Numbered from the stretch's first letter, positions 1 to 5,458 are shown. The stretch is 5,726 nucleotides of DNA from Paracoccaceae bacterium (GCA_029881635.1 JAOUMG010000156.1:1-5726), one strand, 5' to 3'. Translations and numbers: made by a program. Notes: generated by a model not told the origin, from the sequence alone.

Positions 1-2
1 GG

Positions 3-416
3 CGGGAAAAGATGAGCGCATCCGCCCATGAACAGGACCATGCAACATCGGTAGGTGTCAGGATCATCTATAACGCCGCACCTGTGGGCGTCATTGGCAA
101 CGGCTCTGCCCGCGAAATTGAGTTCGCCTATACCAAAGATGGGCCCACCGGGCTGCAAACCGGCACTGAGACTTTCCGCCTGAAAGCCGATCAGGTGTTC
201 AAGGCGATTGGCCAGACTTTGACGGGGCAACCGGAAGGTCTGAAGCTCGACGGCCGCAAGATTTCGGTCACAGGTGCCGGACAGACCTCGGTCAAGGGTG
301 TCTGGGCCGCAGGCGACTGTGCCGCCGGCGGCGACGACCTGACAGTGACAGCCGTTGCCGAAGGGCGCGACGCTGCCGAAGATATTCATCAAAGCCTGAT
401 GGGGGCGGCGGGCTGA
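3..416 (+). CDS. preT: NAD-dependent dihydropyrimidine dehydrogenase subunit PreT (C-terminal fragment)
   Basis: This is the last ~137 codons of the flavin/NAD(P)H-binding subunit of bacterial dihydropyrimidine dehydrogenase; the reading frame is open at the left edge, so the real start lies outside the window. PreT takes electrons from NADH through FAD and passes them to PreA, which reduces uracil or thymine. The visible part is the end of the pyridine-nucleotide/FAD oxidoreductase fold: VFKAIGQT at fragment residues 65-72, then GVWAAGDC (99-106), the usual FAD-contacting GD motif, followed by LTVTAVAEGRDAA, typical of the last helix in the glutamate-synthase-small-subunit/PreT family. E. 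coli PreT is about 410 residues, so about a third is seen. The ATG at 12 is internal (RGREKMSASAHEQ-type context), not a start. preA follows after 25 bases, consistent with one operon. Confidence 0.93.
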   Translation, partial: REKMSASAHEQDHATSVGVRIIYNAAPVGVIGNGSAREIEFAYTKDGPTGLQTGTETFRLKADQVFKAIGQTLTGQPEGLKLDGRKISVTGAGQTSVKGVWAAGDCAAGGDDLTVTAVAEGRDAAEDIHQSLMGAAG

Positions 417-441
417 GGCCCGCCCTGCGGAGGATCACGCT

Positions 442-1743
442 ATGGCAAACCTGACAACCGACTTCATTGGCATTAAAAGCCCAAACCCGTTCTGGCTGGC
501 CTCGGCCCCGCCGACGGATAAGGAATACAACGTCCGCCGTGCCTTTGAGGCAGGCTGGGGCGGGGTCGTGTGGAAAACGCTTGGTTCCGAAGGGCCGCCC
601 GTCGTCAATGTCAACGGGCCGCGCTACGGTGCGATCTGGGGGGCTGACCGCCGTCTGCTGGGTCTGAATAATATCGAACTGATCACCGACCGCCCGCTGG
701 AGGTGAACCTGCGCGAAATCAAGCAAGTGAAACGCGACTACCCGGACCGCGCGCTGATCATTTCGCTCATGGTTCCTTGCGACGAGGAAAGCTGGAAAAC
801 CATTCTTGGGCAGATCGAAGATACCGGCGCGGATGGCGTCGAGCTCAATTTCGGCTGCCCGCACGGGATGAGCGAGCGTGGCATGGGGTCTGCCGTGGGC
901 CAGGTTCCGGAATACATTGAAATGGTAACACGCTGGGTCAAGCAATATAGCCGCATGCCATGCATCGTGAAACTGACTCCGAACATCACCGATGTACGAA
1001 AACCGGCAGCGGCTGCAAAACGGGGCGGGGCGGATGCTGTGTCACTGATCAACACGATCAATTCCATCACATCGGTCAATCTTGATAGTTTCAGTCCCGA
1101 ACCTTCGATCGACGGCAAGGGTGCCCATGGCGGATATTGTGGCCCGGCGGTCAAACCGATCGCATTGTCGATGGTATCTGAGATTGCGCGCGCCGAGGAA
1201 ACGCACGGCCTGCCTATTTCCGGCATCGGCGGCGTCACGACATGGCGCGATGCCGCGGAATTCATGGCGCTGGGGGCAGGCAATGTTCAGGTCTGTACCG
1301 CAGCAATGACCTATGGTTTCAAGATCGTGCAGGAAATGATTTCGGGTTTGTCCGAATACCTCGACGAAAAGTCCATGAGCTCAACCGCAGATCTGGTTGG
1401 CCGCGCGGTCCCGAATGTGACCGACTGGCAGTTCCTGAATCTGAACTATGTGACCAAAGCCGAGATTGATCAGGATCTTTGCATCAAATGCGGCCGCTGC
1501 TATGCGGCTTGCGAGGATACGAGCCATCAGGCCATTGCCATGTCAGAGGACCGTACCTTCAGCGTGATTGACGAGGAATGCGTCGCCTGCAACCTCTGCA
1601 TCGACGTGTGTCCGGTGGAAAGCTGCATCACGATGCGAGAACTGCCCAAAGGCGCGGTCGACCCCCGGACGGGCAAGAAGGTCGGCGATTATGCAAACTG
1701 GACAACACATCCGAACAACCCGGCGGCGCAGGCCGCAGAATAG
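442..1743 (+). CDS. preA: NAD-dependent dihydropyrimidine dehydrogenase subunit PreA
   Basis: Catalytic subunit (433 aa, full length) that reduces uracil and thymine to dihydrouracil and dihydrothymine in the cytoplasm, the first step of reductive pyrimidine degradation. Residues 1-310 form a dihydroorotate-dehydrogenase-like FMN barrel: GWGGVVWKT (38-46, with the FMN-contacting Lys45), ELNFGCPHG (134-142, with Asn136 and Cys139 matching the substrate Asn and catalytic Cys of mammalian DPD), INTINS (203-208, matching the DPD Asn-Thr substrate pair) and ISGIGGV (259-265) at the FMN phosphate site. The C-terminus carries two 4Fe-4S motifs: Cys347/350/353/357 and Cys380/383/386/390 followed by Pro. 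All expected residues are intact. A clear Shine-Dalgarno CGGAGG (428-433) lies 8 bases before the ATG. Cotranscribed with preT. In animals the equivalent of PreT and PreA is a single fused protein. Confidence 0.97.
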   Translation: MANLTTDFIGIKSPNPFWLASAPPTDKEYNVRRAFEAGWGGVVWKTLGSEGPPVVNVNGPRYGAIWGADRRLLGLNNIELITDRPLEVNLREIKQVKRDYPDRALIISLMVPCDEESWKTILGQIEDTGADGVELNFGCPHGMSERGMGSAVGQVPEYIEMVTRWVKQYSRMPCIVKLTPNITDVRKPAAAAKRGGADAVSLINTINSITSVNLDSFSPEPSIDGKGAHGGYCGPAVKPIALSMVSEIARAEETHGLPISGIGGVTTWRDAAEFMALGAGNVQVCTAAMTYGFKIVQEMISGLSEYLDEKSMSSTADLVGRAVPNVTDWQFLNLNYVTKAEIDQDLCIKCGRCYAACEDTSHQAIAMSEDRTFSVIDEECVACNLCIDVCPVESCITMRELPKGAVDPRTGKKVGDYANWTTHPNNPAAQAAE

Positions 1744-1795
1744 GGCGTTCACTTTTTGGTGGTTTGACACGGCGGGGCTGGGGTGGTCCCTTCAA

Positions 1796-1816
1796 CGGAT
1801 CGGTTCCGATGATCCG
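1796..1816. repeat. Nested inverted repeats at the start of the secreted-protein gene
   Basis: Two overlapping dyads are visible: CGGATC (1796-1801) with GATCCG (1811-1816), and inside it ATCGG-TT-CCGAT (1799-1810). The ATG at 1809 lies within the structure, whereas the SD-like GGAAGGG (1816-1822) abuts its right edge. It lies about 50 bases after the preA stop with no T-run behind it, so it is not a classical intrinsic terminator. It could be an operator, an mRNA hairpin, or chance; which one is inference. Confidence 0.4.
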
Positions 1817-2183
1817 GAAGGGTAACCGCTTGATACGATTGTTCTGTATCGCTTTGTTTGTCAGCGCCTCTGCCACCGCCAGCGCGGCCGAATGGGCTAT
1901 GCGGACCGGCGATCAACCGTTTGAAGCTGCCGAGCTTGCGGCATTCCTGGCCTCGCAGGAGGTAAGGTTTTACGACGGTGGCCGGTCTGAATATGGCCCC
2001 GATGACGCCTATGCATATGTGTATTCCAGCGAGGACAGGGCTGAGGGCAAATTCAGAATCATGGACGATGGGTCGGTCTGCATTGCCTTTGACAACGGCT
2101 TTTCCCGCTGCGATCTCTATGTGCGCAGCGGCGACCGGGTGCTGCTGATTGACGAAAAGGGCGACAGGTTCCCATTGCGATAA
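1809..2183 (+). CDS. Small secreted protein of unknown function
   Basis: Encodes 124 aa from the ATG at 1809. The N-terminus is a standard Sec signal peptide: basic n-region (Arg3, Lys4, Arg7, Arg10), hydrophobic core 11-19, and a TASA-AE cleavage site after Ala26. The mature ~98 residues contain tyrosine/aspartate-rich stretches, a GKFRIMDDGSVCIAF segment and two cysteines (91 and 101), close enough to form a periplasmic disulfide; it ends in GDRFPLR. The layout (a graded 'dG-x-C' strand, then a second Cys) recalls small secreted alphaproteobacterial proteins of the DUF995 sort, but I cannot assign a family firmly. No good Shine-Dalgarno precedes the ATG; an in-frame TTG at 1830 sits 7 bases after GGAAGGG and would give 117 aa with a shorter but workable signal peptide. 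It is 65 bases past preA on the same strand and may be read through from that operon, though no functional link is evident. Confidence 0.75.
   Translation: MIRKGNRLIRLFCIALFVSASATASAAEWAMRTGDQPFEAAELAAFLASQEVRFYDGGRSEYGPDDAYAYVYSSEDRAEGKFRIMDDGSVCIAFDNGFSRCDLYVRSGDRVLLIDEKGDRFPLR
1816..1822 (+). promoter_or_regulatory. Shine-Dalgarno candidate favouring an alternative TTG start at 1830
   Basis: GGAAGGG lies 7 bases before an in-frame TTG (1830-1832), an ideal spacing, while the upstream ATG at 1809 has no purine-rich site. The two starts differ by seven residues, both before the hydrophobic core of the signal peptide, so the mature protein is the same. Confidence 0.4.
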
Positions 2184-2184
2184 A

Positions 2185-2208
2185 CTGAAACGTCTTTCGA
2201 TTTTTCAG
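2185..2208. terminator. Possible bidirectional terminator between convergent genes
   Basis: CTGAAA (2185-2190) and TTTCAG (2203-2208) form a 6-base inverted repeat with a 12-base interval containing T-runs, spanning the 21-base gap between the stop at 2183 and the opposing stop at 2205-2207. The stem is A/T-rich and therefore weak. The position between convergent genes is the main support. Confidence 0.3.
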
Positions 2209-2612
2209 CGAAGTATATCTATGCTTGGCTGTTCATAGGGCTGCGTTCCGGTGGCGGCCCTTACGCGTTCATCATGACTTATCGGGTTTGAATTTGGTTT
2301 AACAGCTTCACGATCCGTGGGTACGGTTGAATCTCCATCCCCGTGGAATGGCTGGCTCTGCTTAGACTTGCGCTCTGAGTCAGCTTCAAGAAGATTGGCG
2401 TCAAAAGCAGGCGGCGGTCCGGTAGGGCGGTCCGGGTCAACGGGCGGTGGAACCTGCGTTTGCTTGAATAGGATGTTGGATGCGGGTGGACGATTGCCAT
2501 TATCGCCATGGCTTGAGGCGGTTTGAATGACAGGCCTTGCTGTCAGCTTGGCTGGCGTAGAAAGACCCGGCAAGTGCAGCAATGTGGCGACCACCCCGAT
2601 CAAGTCAGACAT
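2205..2612 (-). CDS. Small proline-rich conserved-type hypothetical protein
   Basis: Encodes 135 aa. The start ATG at 2612 is chosen because GGAG (2621-2624 on this strand) lies 8 bases upstream; an in-frame GTG ten codons earlier (2642) lacks such a site. The N-terminus MSDLIGVVATLLHLPGL is hydrophobic but ends without a clear signal cleavage site. The core is a proline-rich block at residues 55-69 with the string VDPDRPTGPPPAFDANLLEA (58-77), then a polar, charged, probably disordered tail ending in PSIDILR. I recall similar DPDRPTGPPPAF motifs in short uncharacterised Rhodobacteraceae proteins, which together with sensible codon choice and a good SD makes this a real gene rather than a shadow frame. 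Function unknown; the composition suggests an adaptor or a disordered, possibly envelope-associated protein, which is only inference. It lies 84 bases downstream of the RutR-like regulator on the same strand and converges with the secreted-protein gene. Confidence 0.65.
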   Translation of the reverse strand: MSDLIGVVATLLHLPGLSTPAKLTARPVIQTASSHGDNGNRPPASNILFKQTQVPPPVDPDRPTGPPPAFDANLLEADSERKSKQSQPFHGDGDSTVPTDREAVKPNSNPISHDERVRAATGTQPYEQPSIDILR

Positions 2613-2619
2613 TGCTTCT

Positions 2620-2636
2620 GCTCCATGAAACGGAGC
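2620..2636 (-). promoter_or_regulatory. Hairpin covering the ribosome binding site of the proline-rich protein gene
   Basis: On the - strand GCTCC (2636-2632) and GGAGC (2624-2620) form a perfect 5-base-pair stem with a 7-base loop. The 3' arm is the GGAG Shine-Dalgarno of the gene starting at 2612, so the fold would hide it. The sequence is plain; regulation is inference. Confidence 0.35.
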
Positions 2637-2638
2637 CC

Positions 2639-2649
2639 CCACCAGGTGG
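2639..2649. repeat. Short perfect palindrome CCACC-A-GGTGG
   Basis: An 11-base dyad with 5-base arms around one central base sits in the 84-base gap between the RutR-like regulator and the proline-rich protein gene. It could be part of a weak terminator for the regulator or an operator; no T-run follows. Confidence 0.3.
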
Positions 2650-2660
2650 ATCTTATTCCG

Positions 2661-2695
2661 AGGCAGGTTAAGGATCAGTTAGCGCAAGGCAGGTT
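2661..2695. repeat. Direct repeat AGGCAGGTT (two copies, 26-base pitch)
   Basis: AGGCAGGTT occurs at 2661-2669 and 2687-2695, just beyond the stop of the RutR-like gene. Nine identical bases within 35 is mildly unusual; no function can be assigned. Confidence 0.3.
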
Positions 2696-2696
2696 T

Positions 2697-3335
2697 CTAT
2701 GCCTGCTTTGACGGTGCAAGGAGGCGGGTGAAAAGCTGGGTCAGATGATCGCCGGCTTCAGCGTAAGGATCGTGGTCGGGGCCGAGGACGGCGCGAACCT
2801 GAACGTCAAAATCGGCGTAATGCTGGGTAAGGGCCCAGATTGAAAAAAGAAGATGGTGCGGGTGGGTCTGGGCGATTTTGCCCGCGTCCGACCAAGCGCG
2901 GATAACCGCCGCCTTTTCATCGACAAGCGTTTTCAGCTCGCCCGTCAGGAGATCCATTATCCGAGGAGCGCCTTGAAGGATTTCGTTGGCAAAAAGGCGG
3001 CTTTCACGGGGGTAGTCGCGGCTGAGGTCAAGTTTTCGGTGAATGTAGGACAGTATCTCGGTCAGCGGTTCGCCATCGGGGTCAAGTGCGCGGAGCGGAT
3101 CGAGCCAGGTATCGAGAAGCGTGTTCAGAAGGGCGGTATGCATCGCCTCTTTCGACGGGAAATAGTAAAGCAGGTTCGGCTTTGAAAGACCTGATACCTC
3201 GGCGATCTGATCGAGGGTGGCGCCACGAAAACCGTGCTGGGAAAAAACCTCAAGCGCAGCCCCGAGAATGGCCTGCCGATTCTTTCGCTGAATCCGTGTT
3301 GCGCGTTTTTTCGCGGGTGGGTGGTGGTCGTTCAA
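2697..3335 (-). CDS. RutR-like TetR-family transcriptional regulator
   Basis: A 212-aa TetR-family repressor. Residues 23-65 are the N-terminal helix-turn-helix domain (ILGAALEVFSQHGF, TLDQIAEVSGLSKPNLLYYF, SKEAM); the rest is the all-helical ligand-binding and dimer domain. Many blocks match E. coli RutR as I remember it: NLLYYFPSKEA, SRDYP-x-SRLF, GAP-x-xMD-x-LTG-x-LK, DEK, and TQHYADF (170-176). RutR binds uracil or thymine and controls pyrimidine catabolism, so with preTA nearby this protein probably governs the reductive pathway; that role is inference. The frame is closed by a TGA at 3351-3353, so only TTG starts are available near the N-terminus. TTG at 3335 is chosen because GAGGA (3344-3348) lies 8 bases upstream and the resulting N-terminal length matches RutR; the first TTG (3350) would add five residues with a poor SD. 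It is divergent from the cupin gene. Confidence 0.9.
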   Translation of the reverse strand: MNDHHPPAKKRATRIQRKNRQAILGAALEVFSQHGFRGATLDQIAEVSGLSKPNLLYYFPSKEAMHTALLNTLLDTWLDPLRALDPDGEPLTEILSYIHRKLDLSRDYPRESRLFANEILQGAPRIMDLLTGELKTLVDEKAAVIRAWSDAGKIAQTHPHHLLFSIWALTQHYADFDVQVRAVLGPDHDPYAEAGDHLTQLFTRLLAPSKQA

Positions 3336-3343
3336 AACGGGCG

Positions 3344-3348
3344 TCCTC
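3344..3348 (-). promoter_or_regulatory. Ribosome binding site fixing the TTG start of the RutR-like gene
   Basis: On the - strand GAGGA lies 8 bases before TTG at 3335-3333. No in-frame ATG occurs before the middle of the DNA-binding domain, so a TTG start is required, and this site selects the one at 3335. Confidence 0.55.
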
Positions 3349-3369
3349 AATCATTCTTTGCCACCCAGC

Positions 3370-3438
3370 TTGACCCGGTAGGGCCCGTGAGACAAGAATT
3401 CATTGTCCTGCTTGGGTGAATTTCGGGATCACCGGGTC
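3370..3438. promoter_or_regulatory. Candidate operator region between the RutR-like gene and the cupin gene
   Basis: The divergent intergenic region (3336-3538) contains three ordered elements. TTGACC at 3370-3375 equals one half of the E. coli RutR consensus (TTGACCANNTGGTCAA), without a matching second half. GACCCGGT (3372-3379) recurs as its exact inverse ACCGGGTC (3431-3438), 51 bases apart. Near the middle, GACAA (3391-3395) and TTGTC (3403-3407) make a 5+7+5 palindrome around an EcoRI-like GAATTC. The arrangement would suit an autoregulated divergent promoter. No convincing -35/-10 pair can be named on either strand. Binding by the adjacent regulator is inference. Confidence 0.35.
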
Positions 3439-3538
3439 GTCAGAATCCGTGGGAGGTGATGGATTTCGGGCGCGAAATGGTTCCTGATACCTTGAGAAGA
3501 ATAACATTTAACGTAAACCCAACCTTTGGAGATGCCAC

Positions 3539-3823
3539 ATGCGCCCCGCCTGCACCGCGACCCAGATGATCGATGATGCCCGTGTGCGTGTCACAAGGTT
3601 CGATTTTGCGCCCGGCGAGGAAACCGGCTGGCACCGGCATGGATTTGACTATGTCATCACCACACTGACGGACTGCGAGATGCTTCTGGAGGAACCGGGT
3701 GGCGGGTCGCGGCAGGTGACGGTGCCCGCAGGCACGTCCTACCGGCGCCAGGAAGGGGTTGAACATAACGTGGTGAACGGTGGCAAAAAACCGATGAGTT
3801 TTGTCGAGCTGGAATTGAAATGA
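3539..3823 (+). CDS. Small single-domain cupin protein
   Basis: A 94-aa mini-cupin covering essentially one beta-barrel. The first cupin motif is GEETGWHRHGFDYVI (residues 26-40) with the metal-ligand pair His32 and His34; the usual glutamate four residues on is Tyr38, so a canonical ligand seems missing or replaced. The second motif reads VPAGTSYRRQEGVEHNVVN (62-80) with His76 and Asn80. Such small cupins include isomerases, dioxygenases and sugar- or effector-binding proteins; the substrate cannot be told from sequence. GGAG (3528-3531) lies 7 bases before the ATG, supporting the start. Its TGA overlaps the ATG of the following GNAT gene (ATGA), so the two are almost certainly translated together and may act on one metabolite. 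It is divergent from the RutR-like gene and could share its regulatory region. Confidence 0.85.
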   Translation: MRPACTATQMIDDARVRVTRFDFAPGEETGWHRHGFDYVITTLTDCEMLLEEPGGGSRQVTVPAGTSYRRQEGVEHNVVNGGKKPMSFVELELK

Positions 3824-4281
3824 CCAGCCCGGTCATCCGCCCGATGACCACCGCCGATGTTCCGGGCGCGCTCGACATGCGCGGGCGGACCCGTGAAAAC
3901 GCTGTAAGTATCGAAGAACTGGCCGCCGAATATGGCGTTACACCTGCTTCGGCTGTCGCCGCGCTGCAATCGACCCAATCGGGCTGGGTTTGCGAGGATC
4001 GTGGCCGCATTGCCGGCTTTGCCATCGGCGACCGGGCCAATGGTGAGGTGGTTGTCGTGGCGCTGCTGCCGGAATATGAGCGGCGCGGGATTGGGCGGGC
4101 ATTGCTTACGCATGTGCAGAATATGCTGTTTTCTGCGGGGCACGACACCATCTGGCTTTGGGCCAATCCCGATCCGGAGGTCAGGGCTTCAGGGTTTTAC
4201 CAGCATATGGGTTGGGTGCTCACCGGCCATATCGAAAGCGGCGCCGTCCGTCTCGAACGGAGCGCGCCAAAGGGTGACTAG
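3820..4281 (+). CDS. GNAT-family N-acetyltransferase
   Basis: A 153-aa protein with the Gcn5-related acetyltransferase fold, transferring acetyl from acetyl-CoA to an amine of an unknown small molecule or protein. The start of the fold is IRPMTTADVPGALDMRGRTRE (6-26). Motif A is EVVVVALLPEYERRGIGRAL (76-95), with the pyrophosphate-binding loop RRGIG (88-92). Motif B is WLWANPDPEVRASGFYQHMG (112-131), with the FYQHMGW signature containing the likely catalytic Tyr127. Length is normal for a single-domain GNAT. The ATG overlaps the cupin stop by four bases, indicating translational coupling. It ends 117 bases before the convergent methyltransferase gene, with a terminator-like hairpin in between. 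Confidence 0.92.
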   Translation: MTSPVIRPMTTADVPGALDMRGRTRENAVSIEELAAEYGVTPASAVAALQSTQSGWVCEDRGRIAGFAIGDRANGEVVVVALLPEYERRGIGRALLTHVQNMLFSAGHDTIWLWANPDPEVRASGFYQHMGWVLTGHIESGAVRLERSAPKGD

Positions 4282-4317
4282 GGCATTGTCGTCGGAAAAT
4301 AATGTTGGGACCGCGTT

Positions 4318-4343
4318 GCCGCAGATGCCCGCCTACGGCTTTT
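4318..4343 (+). terminator. Probable intrinsic terminator after the cupin-GNAT pair
   Basis: GCCGCAG (4318-4324) pairs with CTACGGC (4333-4339) over seven positions with one mismatch, around an 8-base loop, followed directly by TTTT (4340-4343). It lies 37 bases after the GNAT stop, in the right orientation. The T-run is short, so moderate confidence. Confidence 0.45.
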
Positions 4344-4398
4344 CGGTTCATTTCTTGCAAGTCACGTTGATCCGCATGGGGTGAAATACCGGGTCTGC

Positions 4399-5295
4399 CT
4401 AGGCTGGAACTTGATCGGTTCTGGCAGGTTCCACCGCCAAAACAAGCTTCGACGGGGCAATGGGCCGAAGCGCGGCAGGCTCGGGTTTGGACAAGTGATA
4501 CATGACATATCGCCGATCACCCGAGGCGAAATCACGGTATATCCACGACCCGCGAGTTCCGGCCCAGAGGCAGGCAAGTCTGCGTGTACCGAAGGGAAAA
4601 TGTTCATGGATCTCGCGGATGCGCCGGTCGTTGTCGGCGTCAAGTCCCCGTAGGATCTGTTGGGTTATGTCAGAGCTTTCCACATTGACGAAACCAGCAC
4701 GGTCAAGCGCCGCGGTGATGTCGCGGATATACTCGGCTGGTGCTTTGCCAGGGGCGGTGAAATCGGTATAAAGGAAACAGCCACCCGGTTTCAGAACCCG
4801 AAAGACCTCGGCGAAAAAGGCGTTACAATCAGGGTAGCAATGTGAGCTTTCCACATTGAGCACAGCGTCAAAACTTGCATCGTCAAAGGGCAGGTCCATG
4901 GCATTGGCGCGAGTGAATTTCAGGTTCGCCACATCGCCATATGTGCGCTGGCAGAAGCGGATAGCATTGCGGGCAAGGTCGCAGCCTATGGTCCGTCTGG
5001 GCTGCATGTATTTGTGAACGAACGCCGCCCCGCCGCCGCGTCCCGACCCGATGTCGAGCACGTTCTTGCCCTTCAGGTCAGCTTGTGTAGCAAGCGCGTG
5101 ATAAAGTTGGGCGCAGTAGCGCTCTGCCTCATCCTCGGGGTGCAGATCAGGGCCTGGTTGTGTGTCGTCGGCAAACCCGTAATTCATGAAGCGCAGGTCA
5201 TGGGCGTTGCGAAACTGCCAACCAATCAATTCATAGAGAATACGTGCGCGATTGCCGAAGAAATATCTTCGTCTGCTCAACGCTTTTTGGACCAT
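4399..5295 (-). CDS. SAM-dependent methyltransferase related to the mycobacterial Rv2952 phthiotriolone methyltransferase group
   Basis: A class I methyltransferase, 298 aa from ATG 5295. Motif I is VLDIGSGRGGGA (79-90), the acidic cofactor residue is in IGCDLA (Asp106), motif II-type NAMDLPFDD spans 131-139, then LNVESSHCYPD (146-156) and RVLKPGG (166-172). Several stretches match Mycobacterium Rv2952, a lipid ketone/hydroxyl O-methyltransferase, as I recall it: FMNYGFAD-type start, LYH-x-x-ATQ-x-DL-x-GK, GHGGGA-like loop, LNVE-x-SHCYP, ILRG-x-x-x-N, and a C-terminal YRMY/YVMYHLSK block (264-270). The acceptor here is unknown; a lipid, polyketide or quinone-like oxygen is a reasonable guess. 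The frame stays open upstream, with TTG starts at 5358 (319 aa), 5331 and 5316, but none has a good SD; the ATG has only a weak GAG 7 bases before it. The first codons include rare AGA and many TTG, unlike the neighbours, which may hint at transfer. Apparently a single-gene unit, convergent with the GNAT gene. Confidence 0.88.
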   Translation of the reverse strand: MVQKALSRRRYFFGNRARILYELIGWQFRNAHDLRFMNYGFADDTQPGPDLHPEDEAERYCAQLYHALATQADLKGKNVLDIGSGRGGGAAFVHKYMQPRRTIGCDLARNAIRFCQRTYGDVANLKFTRANAMDLPFDDASFDAVLNVESSHCYPDCNAFFAEVFRVLKPGGCFLYTDFTAPGKAPAEYIRDITAALDRAGFVNVESSDITQQILRGLDADNDRRIREIHEHFPFGTRRLACLWAGTRGSWIYRDFASGDRRYVMYHLSKPEPAALRPIAPSKLVLAVEPARTDQVPA

Positions 5296-5431
5296 CCACA
5301 ATCTCGACCTGATCAATGCCTGTTGCTTCAACCTGATCGGTGGGTGGGCGGCGGTCAAACATTATGTGGCCGAAAACTATGGCTAATCCTGTAGACGCTG
5401 AAAATTTGTGCAGTTTTGGAGCCTTTGCAAT

Positions 5432-5458
5432 GCCGCTCAACCCTAGCGGGTTTGCGGT
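5432..5458 (-). terminator. Possible terminator hairpin after the right-edge gene
   Basis: An imperfect hairpin: AACCC (5439-5443) with GGGTT (5448-5452) around TAGC, extended outward by GCCGC (5432-5436) with GCGGT (5454-5458) across a small internal loop. It starts just 4 bases after the stop of the - strand gene ending at 5462. There is no T-run behind it on that strand, so the call rests on position and stem strength. Confidence 0.3.

Noticed and set aside
292..945. 217-codon open frame on the - strand across the preT/preA junction
   Set aside because: It is antisense to two well-conserved genes, has an arginine/proline-rich translation typical of shadow frames in GC-rich DNA, and shows no domain.
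738..1283. 181-codon - strand open frame inside preA
   Set aside because: Lies entirely antisense to the conserved FMN barrel; composition is that of a shadow frame.
1764..1769. Perfect TTGACA resembling a -35 box after preA
   Set aside because: No acceptable -10 element follows at 16-18 bases (the sequence there is CCCTTCA-like), so a promoter cannot be supported.
1578..1808. Upstream extension of the secreted-protein frame into the end of preA
   Set aside because: It overlaps the second iron-sulfur motif of preA in another frame and would bury the signal peptide in the middle of the protein.
2317..2526. 69-codon + strand open frame opposite the proline-rich gene
   Set aside because: No SD, low-complexity translation, and the opposite strand has a better start, SD and recognisable motif.
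2853..3185. 110-codon + strand open frame opposite the RutR-like gene
   Set aside because: Antisense to a strongly conserved TetR-family gene; no recognisable domain.
3492..3514. TTGAGA and TAACGT/TAACAT as a promoter for the cupin gene
   Set aside because: The spacings are 4 and 11 bases, far from the usual 16-18.
3657..4166. 169-codon - strand open frame opposite cupin and GNAT
   Set aside because: Ser/Pro/Arg-rich translation with no domain, antisense to two clear genes.
5231..5440. 69-codon - strand frame overlapping the 5' end of the methyltransferase gene, considered as its displaced N-terminus
   Set aside because: The methyltransferase frame is intact across this region and the alternative frame shows no homology, so no frameshift is needed.
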